From: Leucobacter chinensis
GTDB taxonomy: Bacteria; Actinomycetota; Actinomycetes; Actinomycetales; Microbacteriaceae
NCBI RefSeq assembly: GCF_019049105.1
Contig: NZ_JAHQZR010000006.1
Location: 310,001 to 374,000, forward strand
Direction: 5' to 3'
Length of the DNA stretch: 64,000 nt
Under the pieces are notes generated by a model. The model did no database searches and was not told where the DNA came from. It was given only the letters and a program-made list of their open reading frames with translations. The translations under genes and the position numbers were made by a program. Below, one piece after another: positions 26,596-35,954 of this stretch; position 1 is the first letter of the stretch; every line of letters starts with the position of its first letter.

Positions 26596-28062
26596 ATGGC
26601 ACTTACCGCAAAAGAACAAGAGCTGCTGGGCCGCGTACAATCTGGCCTCAGCATTGCAGGTGAATGGCAAGACTCGGCATCGGGTCAGCTCATCGACGTC
26701 ATCGACCCGGCAACGGGCGAGGTCATCAAGCAGATCGCTGACGCGACCGTTGAAGACGCGGTGCGCGCTCTCGACGCGGCCGTAGCGGTGCAGGGCGAGT
26801 GGGCGGCAACGCCAACCCGCGAGCGCTCGAACATTCTGCGTCGTGCGTTTGACCTGCTCATGGAGCGCAAGGAAGAGTTTGCGCTGCTCATGTCTATGGA
26901 GATGGGCAAGCCCATCGCCGAGGCACGTGGCGAGGTCGTGTACGGTGGCGAGTTCCTGCGCTGGTTCTCGGAAGAGGCCGTGCGCGTACAGGGCGACTAC
27001 CGCAACAACCCCGAGGGCACCGGCACCATGATCGTGTCGCACATGCCTGTAGGCCCGTGCTACTTCATCACGCCGTGGAACTTCCCGCTCGCAATGGCGA
27101 CCCGCAAGATCGCTCCGGCACTCGCTGCCGGCTGCACCGTGGTCATCAAGCCGGCTCAGCTCACCCCGCTCACGACGATCTTCTTCGCGCAGTTGCTCGA
27201 AGAGGCTGGCGTTCCCGCCGGCGTCGTGAACGTCGTGCAGACCTCGAAGTCGAGCGCTCAGTCGAGCGCGCTGCTCTCAGACACCCGTCTGCGCAAGCTC
27301 TCGTTCACGGGTTCAACGCCCGTTGGTGTGAAGCTGCTCGAAGCAGCCGCTCAGAACGTGCTGCGCACCTCGATGGAGCTCGGCGGCAACGCCCCCTTCA
27401 TCGTGTTTGAAGATGCCGATCTCGACCGCGCGGTCGAGGGTGCGATGGTCGCGAAGTTCCGTAACATCGGCCAGGCCTGCACCGCGGCAAACCGCTTCAT
27501 CGTGCACGAGTCACTCGCCGATGAGTTCGCGTCACGCGTCGCTGACCGCGTTAAGCAGCTCTCGGTTGGCCGTGGCGCTGAAGAGGGCTACGACATCGGT
27601 GCACTCGTCGACGACAAGGCCGTGGCGAACACCGCGCGCCTCGTAGCCGATGCGGTCGATACCGGCGCAACCGTCGTTACCGGTGGCGAGATCATTGAGG
27701 GCCCCGGAAACTTCTTCCAGCCCACCGTGGTCGACAACCTGTCACCGCAGTCGGCCATCATGCGTGAAGAGATCTTCGGGCCTCTGCTGGGCATCATTCG
27801 CTTCAGCACCGAAGACGAGGCCGTTGAGATCGCAAACAACACCGAATACGGTCTCATCAGCTACGTCTTCACCGAGAACATTCACCGCGGCCACCGCATG
27901 ATCGAGAAGCTCGAGAGCGGCATGATGGCGCTCAACACGGGCCTCGCATCAAACGCAGCGGCTCCGTTCGGCGGCATGAAGCAGTCGGGCATTGGCCGCG
28001 AGGGCGGCTTTGAAGGAATCCAGGAGTTCCTCTCGAAGAAGTACACCGTTCTTCCTCGCTAG
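26596..28062 (+). CDS. gabD: Succinate-semialdehyde dehydrogenase
   Basis: A 488-residue aldehyde dehydrogenase that oxidises succinate semialdehyde to succinate, completing GABA use. The catalytic Glu is in MELGGNAPFIV and the catalytic Cys in NIGQACTAANRF. FTGSTPVG (cofactor loop) and NTGLASNAAAPFGGMKQSGIGREGG are typical of the SSADH subfamily. It is the second gene of the gab operon and is closed by a strong terminator 22 bp downstream. NAD versus NADP preference is not decided here. Confidence 0.9.
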   Translation: MALTAKEQELLGRVQSGLSIAGEWQDSASGQLIDVIDPATGEVIKQIADATVEDAVRALDAAVAVQGEWAATPTRERSNILRRAFDLLMERKEEFALLMSMEMGKPIAEARGEVVYGGEFLRWFSEEAVRVQGDYRNNPEGTGTMIVSHMPVGPCYFITPWNFPLAMATRKIAPALAAGCTVVIKPAQLTPLTTIFFAQLLEEAGVPAGVVNVVQTSKSSAQSSALLSDTRLRKLSFTGSTPVGVKLLEAAAQNVLRTSMELGGNAPFIVFEDADLDRAVEGAMVAKFRNIGQACTAANRFIVHESLADEFASRVADRVKQLSVGRGAEEGYDIGALVDDKAVANTARLVADAVDTGATVVTGGEIIEGPGNFFQPTVVDNLSPQSAIMREEIFGPLLGIIRFSTEDEAVEIANNTEYGLISYVFTENIHRGHRMIEKLESGMMALNTGLASNAAAPFGGMKQSGIGREGGFEGIQEFLSKKYTVLPR

Positions 28063-28083
28063 GTTCTTTCACTCCTTAGCACA

Positions 28084-28132
28084 GGGCGCCGGTGTGAGTC
28101 ATGAAAAAATGATTCACACCGGCGCCCTTCTG
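28084..28132 (+). terminator. Strong intrinsic-type terminator after gabD
   Basis: A 19-bp stem with one G-U pair (28084-28102 with 28109-28127) and the loop GAAAAA. It is followed by TTCTG rather than a long T-run. Confidence 0.85.
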
Positions 28133-28445
28133 CGTGTAAGATGAAACCGGTGCCAAGTATTGGCAGGGGGATGCAATTCGTATCATTCTGTTGACTTGCG
28201 CTGAATAGTTACAACCCGCTTTTGCTCGCGAGAGTGCAGGCGGCTGAATGAATTGATACACCCATCTTTAGTGCTTTACCTTTCACCGGCTCTCGTTCCG
28301 CCGTGTTAGAGCGCATCGTCTGCGCTCCCGCCGAACGCTCGCTGAGGGTTGTCGCTCACACTCGTTTTTTAGACCCCGTGGCGACGCCGTCGGCTCGGTT
28401 TATCGGATCATCTGTGATCCACAATAGTAAGTAAGGAATGACGAC
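28133..28445 (+). promoter_or_regulatory. Gene-free region with the cspA promoter and long 5' leader
   Basis: No gene is seen in these ~310 bases. A small hairpin GGATCA/TGATCC lies at about 28405-28420, and AAGGA precedes the cspA ATG. Long structured leaders are typical of cold-shock genes. The exact promoter is not clear. Confidence 0.4.
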
Positions 28446-28649
28446 ATGGCTACAGGCACCGTCAAATGGTTCAACTCTGAAAAAGGCTTCGGCTTCATTG
28501 CACCCGATGATGGTTCAGCCGACGTGTTCGCACACTTCAGCGCGATCACGGGTTCGGGCTACCGCAGCCTCGAAGAGAACCAGAAGGTTGAGTTCGAGGT
28601 AGAGCAGGGCCCCAAGGGCCTTCAGGCAGCTTCGATTCGCGCACTCTAA
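28446..28649 (+). CDS. cspA: Cold-shock protein (CspA family)
   Basis: A 67-residue single OB-fold cold-shock domain. The RNP1-like KGFGFIAP and RNP2-like VFAHFS motifs are intact, and it has the usual start TGTVKWFN. It binds single-stranded RNA and DNA and acts as an RNA chaperone. It stands alone, with its own leader and a strong downstream terminator. Confidence 0.95.
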   Translation: MATGTVKWFNSEKGFGFIAPDDGSADVFAHFSAITGSGYRSLEENQKVEFEVEQGPKGLQAASIRAL

Positions 28650-28662
28650 GGCGTGACTGACC

Positions 28663-28711
28663 GCGCGGCGGGCAGCTGAGTAACCCTCAGTTGCCCGCCG
28701 CGCTGTTTTGT
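28663..28711 (+). terminator. Terminator after cspA
   Basis: An 18-bp stem (28663-28680 with 28686-28703) has a 5-nt loop and a TGTTTTGTTT tail. It lies 13 bp after the cspA stop and also faces the convergent rsmD gene. Confidence 0.88.
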
Positions 28712-28728
28712 TTGTGGGGCAGGGGGCT

Positions 28729-29355
28729 TTAGCCCTGAGGGTCCTCGGCATCGTCTTGCTCGCGGTCGCTTCGCTCGGCCCACCACAGCGTCGTCTCGCC
28801 GTACTTGCGCTCCTTGAAGAGCGTCAGGCCCTGCGGCCACTCTGGCTCGCCGTCACGGGTGCTGCGCTCGACCATGACGAGGCCATCGCGAGACACGAAG
28901 GGCACGATTGCCGCGAGGTGCTCTGCGAGCATGCCCTGAGAAAAATCATATGGCGGATCGACGAACACCACGTCCCACACCCCGTCAGCAGCGCCCTCAA
29001 GCGATGGGGCCGCGCCGTCGAGAAACGCGCGTGCGGTTTGCCGGTGAACCCTGATCTGCGTGGCCGAGTCACCGCCTAAAGCAGTCACGAGCCGGCCGAC
29101 GTTGCGTTGTACGATCTGCGCGGCTGGTGGGTGCTTCTCGACGAGCTCGACCGACGTTGCGCCGCGGCTCGCGGCCTCACAGCCGAGCGCCCCGCTGCCG
29201 GCGAAGAGGTCGAGCACCCGAACCCCGTCAACCATGTTCCACGCCTCGAGGGCCGAAAAGATTGCCTCGCGCACGCGGTCGCTCGTGGGCCGTGTGCCGG
29301 CCTGGGGCACGTCGAGCCTGAGCGAACCGGCCTTGCCAGAGATGATGCGAGTCAT
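28729..29355 (-). CDS. rsmD: 16S rRNA (guanine(966)-N2)-methyltransferase
   Basis: A 208-residue SAM-dependent methyltransferase. The N-terminal MTRIISGKAGSLRL and TRPTSDRVREAIFSAL are RsmD hallmarks. The SAM loop is VLDLFAGSGALGCEAASRG, and the catalytic motif is FVDPPYD. ATG 29355 is preceded by TACCAT with 6-nt spacing, a leaderless start. In many actinobacteria rsmD sits with recG and coaD. Here it is separated from recG by the ~14-kb accessory island. Confidence 0.92.
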   Translation of the reverse strand: MTRIISGKAGSLRLDVPQAGTRPTSDRVREAIFSALEAWNMVDGVRVLDLFAGSGALGCEAASRGATSVELVEKHPPAAQIVQRNVGRLVTALGGDSATQIRVHRQTARAFLDGAAPSLEGAADGVWDVVFVDPPYDFSQGMLAEHLAAIVPFVSRDGLVMVERSTRDGEPEWPQGLTLFKERKYGETTLWWAERSDREQDDAEDPQG

Positions 29356-29361
29356 ACAGGC

Positions 29362-29367
29362 ATGGTA
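29362..29367 (-). promoter_or_regulatory. -10 box for leaderless rsmD
   Basis: TACCAT on the minus strand, 6 nt before the rsmD ATG. Confidence 0.5.
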
Positions 29368-29613
29368 CCGGCTCGGGGTGACAAAGCCGCGCGTGTCTCG
29401 CCGCGTCAGGGGAGAGCGGTGATGGACGAGAGTCTTCAAGCGGGCTTCTCGCAGAGCCAGGGCTCAGAACGTGGCCCAGAGTAACTCGCTCTCTCTGCTC
29501 TAGGTAGATAGACTATATAACTGTTGTCGGAGATGGGTGACGAAACGTTGCCCTGTGAAGAAGAGTGGAATCATGTGCGTCGTGAGTGCGGAAATTGTGG
29601 GAACCAGTAAGGC

Positions 29614-31983
29614 ATGACCGACAGCAAGATCAGTTCGCACAAGCAGGGGCAGACGAACGTGAACGAGCCATCCGGCTTTGAATGGTTTTGGCTCAAAACA
29701 CGCGCCTTCCAGTTGAGGGCTCAGGGGTTCACGGCCCAGATGGGCCGATACTGGATCAAACGAACTGACCTCGACCGTCGATATAACCGAGATGTAAGCA
29801 GGCCAGTGCGTCGTCGGGCCCATCGATGGGGTTTTCTTCCCGAGACCGTGCGAAATCTTGACATCTCAAAAGAAAACCTCTCAGCCTTTATTTCTGAGCG
29901 CGATTATGCGTTTGTGCAACCTCTCAACGGGAAATATGCCAAGTGGGTGAGAGATAGAGTTTCAACCCTCACAGTCTTTGCGCCATTCACTGAATGGTTT
30001 GAGCCGGTGCACTACCATTTTTTGCGACGAGACAACCAACTGCACGTCATCGCGTTGAGCGACGAAGCGCAAGAGTATGGACCATCTCTTGAGAGTCTCA
30101 AGGGATTTGTGCGCGATCGAGGCTCTTTGAGGCTCTGCTCAGTCGCTTGGGGTCGTGGTGAGCAGGGAGAGCTTGTCATCGTTGATGAGCACTTCCTGTG
30201 GCAAGGCCGTCGATATAGTGATGACCAGTTCTTTACACTTATTTCCCGGCTTGTATCGAAGAACTTCTTTGTTCTGACAGAACATGCTGAGCCGGCGAAG
30301 CCCGCCGAAGAGATCCATATCACCATGATGAACCCGGCAGGCTCGGGACCCAGGGTTGCTGAAGCCCGCCTGGTGATCTTTGACGAGCTTGACAGCCGCG
30401 ATCAGCTTCATAAGACGGCAGAAACCGCAGGTATAGCCGAGACGCTGAACCGAGACGAATATGTCAGCGTTATTGACCATGAAACAGGCTCCTACGAACG
30501 TTGGCATCGCCTTGATGCAGGAGCCCTTGTCAATGAATGTCCCTCGGTCGATCTGATTCCAACATCGGGCACTATTTCGTGCTGGGAAGAAATCGTTCGC
30601 AGGCTTGAAACACTGGGCCGATTTGCGCCCCAACTTGAGTTTGTGCAGTACCGCATAGTTCAGACTGGCGACGGGCCGATCATTACGGGAGTCTCAGCCC
30701 GCCCCGCTTACAGTCACCACACGCCGTATTCGCCCGATACGGTTGCGTTTCTTCGTGACCGTATCTCGCAGAAAAAGACAGAAACGATGTCTTTGAAAAC
30801 TCGTGTGATGAAGTGGATGAGAAACGCAAAATTCACGACGAGAAAATTCTTTGCTCTGGCTGTGTACCCGAAGGGTATCGTGCCATATCAGTCGGTGCGG
30901 TGGTTGGGCGATATGCGCCGCGACTTCACACAGACCAGCGGGATCTCGGTGAAAACGAAACTATGGGCCTACAGGCATGGTTTTCTCTCGTACCGGGTGC
31001 CACAGTATGGCATTACCCCAGAAAACAGAACGAGCTTCATCTCAGATCTCGAGTACCGCTGGCTACGGCACATCAACACGAAATATAGGTACTGGCTCGA
31101 AGATAAGATCAGCATCAAATATGTTGCTGCAGACTTCAGCGAGTACTTGCCTGACTACTATTTCTATACGAGCATGCAGGGGGCCAAAAACCATGTGGTG
31201 CCCATGATGGATTGCCCCGAAAACGCCGAGCCCTCGTTCGAAGGTATTTTACGATTGGCGCGAGAAAAGGGAGTTCTTGCGCTTAAGCCAGACGAGGGCT
31301 CTCACGGAGAGGGTTTCTACCGCCTGAGCTACGATGCGCGGGGCTACTCGCTGAACAATGAACCGGTGACCGAGCAAGCGGTACTCGATATTCTTATGAA
31401 CCCGAAGAATCAGTACCTCATTACTGAGTTCATCGAGATGCACTCTGAGCTCGCACGTATTTACCCAGACTCAGTAAACACGATTCGAATGATTGTGTTT
31501 AAAGCAGACGGGGTGACACCGACGATCGGTAACTCTTATTTGCGCATTGGGTCGAAGAAATCTGGCTTTGTCGACAACACCTCTGTCGGCGGTATGCTAG
31601 CCGAGATCGATACTGAGACTGGTGAATACGGTAATGCACAGGTGCTTGATCACGGTAAAGTCACCCCCTGCCCGAATCATCCAGATACCGCGGTGTATAT
31701 CGCTGGCACCATTCCCAACTGGGAACTCGCAAAGCGCGAGGTCTTGCGCATTGCGAGCTCAATTCCTCAACTTGAATATTTCGGCTTTGATGTTGCCATC
31801 ACCGAGTCTGGGTTTAAGCTCCCTGAAATCAACAGGTTTCCTGATTACCCCCGCATCGAGCGTCTAACTGAAGAAACCACTGGGTACCTCCTATCGAGAT
31901 TGCAGCAGAAAAAGCGCACCTTTGGCTACGACGTCAAACCAGCACGAAGACTGATCTCATTACCCAAGCGTGAGGCACGATGA
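29614..31983 (+). CDS. Tandem sugar-transfer-associated ATP-grasp protein (first half degenerate)
   Basis: A 789-residue protein built from two similar halves. GFLPETVRNLDISKENLSAFIS in the first half (part: PETVRNLDISKENLSAFIS) lines up with GFLSYRVPQYGITPENRTSF in the second. The second half (about 430-770) has an ATP-grasp core: LALKPDEGSHGEGF, LITEFIEMH, the DSVNTIRMIVF strand and FDVAITESGFKLPEINRFP, with the metal-binding Glu and Asn. The first half lacks these: the lysine loop reads CSVAWGRGEQGE and the E-x-N end reads ITGVSARPAY. So only the second half looks active. It is first in a four-gene overlapping set with a TagF-type transferase. The probable task is ATP-driven modification of an envelope polymer, with substrate unknown. 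Confidence 0.7.
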   Translation: MTDSKISSHKQGQTNVNEPSGFEWFWLKTRAFQLRAQGFTAQMGRYWIKRTDLDRRYNRDVSRPVRRRAHRWGFLPETVRNLDISKENLSAFISERDYAFVQPLNGKYAKWVRDRVSTLTVFAPFTEWFEPVHYHFLRRDNQLHVIALSDEAQEYGPSLESLKGFVRDRGSLRLCSVAWGRGEQGELVIVDEHFLWQGRRYSDDQFFTLISRLVSKNFFVLTEHAEPAKPAEEIHITMMNPAGSGPRVAEARLVIFDELDSRDQLHKTAETAGIAETLNRDEYVSVIDHETGSYERWHRLDAGALVNECPSVDLIPTSGTISCWEEIVRRLETLGRFAPQLEFVQYRIVQTGDGPIITGVSARPAYSHHTPYSPDTVAFLRDRISQKKTETMSLKTRVMKWMRNAKFTTRKFFALAVYPKGIVPYQSVRWLGDMRRDFTQTSGISVKTKLWAYRHGFLSYRVPQYGITPENRTSFISDLEYRWLRHINTKYRYWLEDKISIKYVAADFSEYLPDYYFYTSMQGAKNHVVPMMDCPENAEPSFEGILRLAREKGVLALKPDEGSHGEGFYRLSYDARGYSLNNEPVTEQAVLDILMNPKNQYLITEFIEMHSELARIYPDSVNTIRMIVFKADGVTPTIGNSYLRIGSKKSGFVDNTSVGGMLAEIDTETGEYGNAQVLDHGKVTPCPNHPDTAVYIAGTIPNWELAKREVLRIASSIPQLEYFGFDVAITESGFKLPEINRFPDYPRIERLTEETTGYLLSRLQQKKRTFGYDVKPARRLISLPKREAR

Positions 31984-33113
31984 AAACCATTCTGAGCATG
32001 CTGCTGCGGGTTGTGATGACGCTGCAGTACACGATTCTCAAACGGTGCACGCGTGTTGACCCTTGTAAAATCGTCTTTTTAGGCCGTCATTCAGACACCA
32101 TCCCGAGAGATTTCGCGATGCTCAAGGATGAACTTGAAAGCCGGCATGCTGACGTGAAGATTGTTGTGCTTACTCAGCGATTCGAAGGAGGGTGGCGCGC
32201 GACCTTACGGTTCACCCCTGTTCTTTTGCGCAGTGTGTTTCATCTTGCGACCGCTAAGGTATGCATGCTTGATTCGTACTGGCCCGCAGTGTCGCTACTC
32301 AATCACCGCGAAGAGCTTGTGGTGTACCAAATGTGGCATTCCCTCGGAAAAATGAAGAAGACGGGGCTACAAGCGGTCGGTAAGACCCAGGGGCGGTCTC
32401 GCGCTCTTGCCTCGAGTTTGAGAATGCATGAGGGGTATGACTACGTTGTGGCTGGCGCGCCTGTCTGGAACGAGGCCTATTGCGAAGCCTTTGGCGTTGA
32501 AGAAGCACAGCTCCTGAACATCGGTTTGCCACGCGCCGATTATCTCATTAACAGTAGGGAATCGATCGCGCAGCGGGTGCTTGCTCGCTACCCTGAACTG
32601 CAGAGCAAACCCGTCATCATGTATGCCCCCACGTTTCGACGATCGAGCACTCCTTCTCCTGGAGCCCAGCTTCTCGCAGAGGCGATCGAGCGAGACAAAT
32701 TTCATCTGCTTATTCGCAGCCACAAAGATGATCATTTATTGCTCCCAGAGGGTGAGTTCTTCACGTGCCCTGACTTCACCGGCCCAGAACTTTTAACTGT
32801 CGCTGATGTGCTTGTCACTGACTATTCGTCAATCGCTCTTGAGGGTGCGCTTCTCGATCTGCCTACGTACTACTTTATGTATGACTACGATCAATATATG
32901 CACGAGAGCGGCACTAACATCGATCCGGGGAAAGAGATGCCTCGGTCTGTGTTCCGCGAGGCTAACAAGCTTGCCGCAAGTTTGCTTGGTGAGTATCCCA
33001 CGGCCGATTTGCGGCGTTACAAAGAGAAATTTGTATTTCCTAATCCGGGGAGTTCGACTAAAGCATTGGTTGATCATATTTATCGAGAGGGGGGTCTGTG
33101 CGCGATTTCTTGA
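31980..33113 (+). CDS. CDP-glycerol glycerophosphotransferase family protein (TagB/TagF-like)
   Basis: A 377-residue GT-B-fold phosphotransferase overlapping its upstream neighbour (ATGA). Family motifs are VYQMWHSLGKMKKTG (the QxWHG-like catalytic His), KPVIMYAPTFRRSS, IRSHKD, and VTDYSSIALEGALLDLPTYYFMYD. Such enzymes polymerise or prime glycerol- or ribitol-phosphate chains (teichoic acids and capsular polymers) using CDP-alditols at the inner membrane face. A hydrophobic N-terminal helix may anchor it. Its placement between two ATP-grasp genes suggests that the same polymer is further modified. Confidence 0.85.
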   Translation: MKTILSMLLRVVMTLQYTILKRCTRVDPCKIVFLGRHSDTIPRDFAMLKDELESRHADVKIVVLTQRFEGGWRATLRFTPVLLRSVFHLATAKVCMLDSYWPAVSLLNHREELVVYQMWHSLGKMKKTGLQAVGKTQGRSRALASSLRMHEGYDYVVAGAPVWNEAYCEAFGVEEAQLLNIGLPRADYLINSRESIAQRVLARYPELQSKPVIMYAPTFRRSSTPSPGAQLLAEAIERDKFHLLIRSHKDDHLLLPEGEFFTCPDFTGPELLTVADVLVTDYSSIALEGALLDLPTYYFMYDYDQYMHESGTNIDPGKEMPRSVFREANKLAASLLGEYPTADLRRYKEKFVFPNPGSSTKALVDHIYREGGLCAIS

Positions 33114-34150
33114 AACGCAACCTGCGCCGTGCCAAGCTCTGTTACCTGTGGATCACACGAATCCTCCTAGCACCCAATCGATTTGGCGTTCCCTTCGTCA
33201 AGAAGGTTCGGTATGCAATCTTTGGTGGGTTCGTGAGCGACCAAGTGGCGCTCTATAGCCTCAACAGAGCGAAGAAACGTGAGTACCTCTCAGAGTTCGA
33301 CTGGTATCGCTCTCGCTCAATTAATGAACCCTTCGACGCGATGCTGAACAATAAGCTTGTTGCGGCAGAGATCATTCACCACAGAGTTCGTGTGCCGAAG
33401 ACCTTCTTTGTGAAGAACAAGCATCGGCTCTTTTCGTATGAGCAGCCCGACGCTCTCTCTTCAACAGAGCAGGTGCTCACGGTTTTGCGGCGAGAAGGCT
33501 CGCTTTTCATGAAGCCCATCGGGTCTGGCCGGGGGCAGGGGGTCGCTCGACTCGATTATGAGGCAGACAGCTATCTCATTGATCGCCGACCAGCAAGCGT
33601 TGCAGACATTGACGCGTTATTCGCTGCGTCTGATGGCTGGTTCCTCTCGGAAAGCGTCGAGCAACACCCGATGCTCTCACGTATATACCCACACACGACG
33701 AACACGATTCGCCTCATCACGGTTCGCGACCCTCGAAGTGGTGAACTCTCACCCATGTTTGCCGTGCTGAGGATCGGAACTTCTGAAACTGTTCCGGTTG
33801 ATAATGGAAGCCGGGGTGGCCTGGTCTCAAAAATTGATGTTGATTCAGGGAAGCTGTCAGAGGCTCGCACGCTTTGGAACCATGATGTGTATGAGTGTCA
33901 CCCTGATTCTGGGGAGCCTATTCAGGGAACAGCGTTGCCAGAGTGGCCAGCGATGTTGAAAGAGGTACTCGCGGCTGCTCGAGAGATGCCCTACCTGCAA
34001 TTTGTTGCGTGGGACATCCTGTTGACTTCTGAAGGGCCGTGCGTGATCGAAGCCAATACGTCTTCGGGCGTGAACATTATCCAAATCTGGGGGCCGCAAA
34101 GAAACGCTGAGCTTGGAGAGTTCTATCGAGCCCACGGAGTAATCGCGTGA
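33098..34150 (+). CDS. Sugar-transfer-associated ATP-grasp protein
   Basis: A 350-residue protein starting at GTG 33098, overlapping the preceding gene by 16 bp. It has the ATP-grasp elements LFMKPIGSGRGQGVARLDYE (Lys and Gly-rich loop), FLSESVEQHPMLSRIYP, TTNTIRLITV, and the terminal WDILLTSEGPCVIEANTSSG with the metal ligands Asp, Glu and Asn. This matches the ATPgrasp_ST group found beside glycosyl- and glycerophosphotransferases. It is related to the active half of the 789-residue protein. Likely role: ligation of an amino or carboxy compound onto a sugar or alditol. The substrate is not inferable. Confidence 0.78.
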   Translation: MRDFLKRNLRRAKLCYLWITRILLAPNRFGVPFVKKVRYAIFGGFVSDQVALYSLNRAKKREYLSEFDWYRSRSINEPFDAMLNNKLVAAEIIHHRVRVPKTFFVKNKHRLFSYEQPDALSSTEQVLTVLRREGSLFMKPIGSGRGQGVARLDYEADSYLIDRRPASVADIDALFAASDGWFLSESVEQHPMLSRIYPHTTNTIRLITVRDPRSGELSPMFAVLRIGTSETVPVDNGSRGGLVSKIDVDSGKLSEARTLWNHDVYECHPDSGEPIQGTALPEWPAMLKEVLAAAREMPYLQFVAWDILLTSEGPCVIEANTSSGVNIIQIWGPQRNAELGEFYRAHGVIA

Positions 34151-34752
34151 GCCATACTCGGTACGTCATCATGGCTAATGGAAAAGGAATGCGTTGGGGC
34201 GGTCACCTCGGTATCCCGAAACATCTCATCACGATCAATGGTGAGACATTGCTTCACCGAATTACTCGCCAAATTCTTGAACGGGAGCCTGACGCTGATG
34301 TGATTATCTCTTCGAGTAATCCTGCGTATGAGACAGAGGGCGCTCGGCTACACGCCCCCAAAGTGAACGAGCTTGAGATAGACAGATTTGCGCCTGAACT
34401 CATCACTGACAATGTATGTTTCTTGTACGGTGACACCTGTTACCAAGACAGTGCGGTCGAGAAAATTTTGAGCGACACTGTTGATGAGATCGCATTCTTT
34501 GGTGACCCTACATCAATCGTGGCGGTGAAGTCGGCTGCGCCGCAGACTCTGCGTTATCATTTGGCTCGAGTTCGAGAGCTATTTCTGGCTGGCGAGATCA
34601 CATCATGCATTGGTTGGCAGGTATATCAGTCATATGAGAGCCTCCCGTTCTCTGAGAAACAGATATCACACAACTTCTATCGTCTCGATGGTGAGACCGC
34701 CGGTTTTAATTCACCAAGCGATCTTGAAGCTTTTCTAAACCTGCCCATGTAG
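34147..34752 (+). CDS. Nucleotidyltransferase (MobA-like/sugar-phosphate type)
   Basis: A 201-residue Rossmann-like NTP transferase. It starts at GTG 34147, overlapping the ATP-grasp stop. The N-terminal YVIMANGKGMRWGGHLGIPK fits the GxGxRx(n)PK nucleotide-binding signature, followed by HLITINGETLLHRI. The metal Asp is in FLYGDTCY. It is shorter than glucose-1-phosphate uridylyltransferases and nearer to MobA/IspD-like enzymes. By context it may make the activated (CDP- or NDP-) alditol or sugar used by the TagF-type enzyme. Confidence 0.72.
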   Translation: MSHTRYVIMANGKGMRWGGHLGIPKHLITINGETLLHRITRQILEREPDADVIISSSNPAYETEGARLHAPKVNELEIDRFAPELITDNVCFLYGDTCYQDSAVEKILSDTVDEIAFFGDPTSIVAVKSAAPQTLRYHLARVRELFLAGEITSCIGWQVYQSYESLPFSEKQISHNFYRLDGETAGFNSPSDLEAFLNLPM

Positions 34753-34955
34753 CTGTTCTGTTTCAAAAAATGCATTTCGAATCGTTTATTGAGGCTTCTC
34801 GGCAAAGCTTCATATGCTCCAGGGGTAAGTACCTAGGTTTGCAGCGTTCTGATTAAAGTTAAAGGGTAGCAAAAAATAGTGCCTTCCAGCAGCAGATAAA
34901 ATCATTTGTATTTGCGAGGCTTTTTAAAGCGTCCGACTTCTATCACCGATAGAGG
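34753..34955. other. Intergenic gap between convergent island modules
   Basis: A+T-rich, with no gene seen. A small hairpin CTATC-accg-GATAG lies at about 34941-34953 next to the end of the minus-strand gene. Confidence 0.4.
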
Positions 34956-35954
34956 CTAGGCTAAGTTGGTCTCGGGAAACATAGCGTTCAATACGGCTGA
35001 TGCGGCATCTCTGGGCTCCCCGATCCATGGGTAGTGATGCATGGAAATCATTGGGTTCTGGTTGACTTCAAGAACGGAAGCTTTCCCTTTCGGACTGTCG
35101 GGTAAGAGAATATCGAACCCGGCAATTAATAGCCCTGGGATTGCGCGAGAAGCATTTTCTGCTAGCGTGATTTGCTCCTCTGTGAGAGAGTCGGTCGCGT
35201 CCATGGCATCTCCTCCGGTGTGGAGGTTGGCAGTACCTCTGAGGAAAACAATCTCACCCGCTTTAGGAATTGTGGACAGTGTTCTGCCTTCTTTTTGAAG
35301 GTGCCTATGCACACTTCCGTCAATCGTCAGTTTCTTGTGAATGAAACGACGAGTCTTGTTTTTCGCCTCAACAAGTTCACTTATGTTTAATATTCCGTCA
35401 CCGCATACGTTTGCGGGGAATCTTCGGGTTGCGGCAACAACCTTATTGTTGATGACTAAGACCCTGTGATCATTACCAGGATGGAAACGTTCTACGAGAA
35501 CTTCATTTTTCATACTTGCCACAGTTTCGAAGGCTTGTGAAAAGTCTTCCCAAGTATCTATATCAACAAATACGCCGGTTCCTTGTAACCCGTTCTTTGG
35601 CTTTACTACGACGGGTACTACTGGTTCCGCCCACGCCCAGGCTCGCTTTGCATCGTGTGATTCAAAGACTGCGTTCTCAGGGGCATTAATACCTGAAGCG
35701 CGTAATAGCCTACTCGTTATCTCTTTAAGGTCGGAACATTTGATTGCGAGTTCGGTGTTTAGGCTGTTGGAACCTAGTCGCCAAAAGTGTTCTATATCTC
35801 CGTGGCGCATGTTTAGACGCACACCACTGCCTATCGTTGTGACTTCGATGTCTCTTCTGAAAGCTTCGGCTGCTACAACGCTGTTGTTGTAGATATTTGG
35901 CTTTAAACCGAGCGTACGCATCTTTGCACGTGTCTCTTGGAGCGGGTAGTTCAC
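34956..35954 (-). CDS. Cyanophycin-synthetase/GshF-like ATP-grasp ligase (island protein D)
   Basis: A 332-residue single ATP-grasp protein. It has the nucleotide loop VVVKPKNGLQGTGVFVD, LVERFHPGNDHRVLV, the NVCGDG turn and the ISELVEAKN helix. A glycine-rich LHTGGDAMDATD and the C-terminal FDILLPDS and VLEVNQNPMISMHHYPWIG carry the metal ligands. All catalytic positions look intact. This group joins an amine to a carboxylate through an acyl phosphate. Unlike island proteins A-C it has no acylphosphatase-like tail. It is separated from them by 1.2 kb of decayed-looking sequence. Substrate unknown. Confidence 0.75.
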   Translation of the reverse strand: MNYPLQETRAKMRTLGLKPNIYNNSVVAAEAFRRDIEVTTIGSGVRLNMRHGDIEHFWRLGSNSLNTELAIKCSDLKEITSRLLRASGINAPENAVFESHDAKRAWAWAEPVVPVVVKPKNGLQGTGVFVDIDTWEDFSQAFETVASMKNEVLVERFHPGNDHRVLVINNKVVAATRRFPANVCGDGILNISELVEAKNKTRRFIHKKLTIDGSVHRHLQKEGRTLSTIPKAGEIVFLRGTANLHTGGDAMDATDSLTEEQITLAENASRAIPGLLIAGFDILLPDSPKGKASVLEVNQNPMISMHHYPWIGEPRDAASAVLNAMFPETNLA

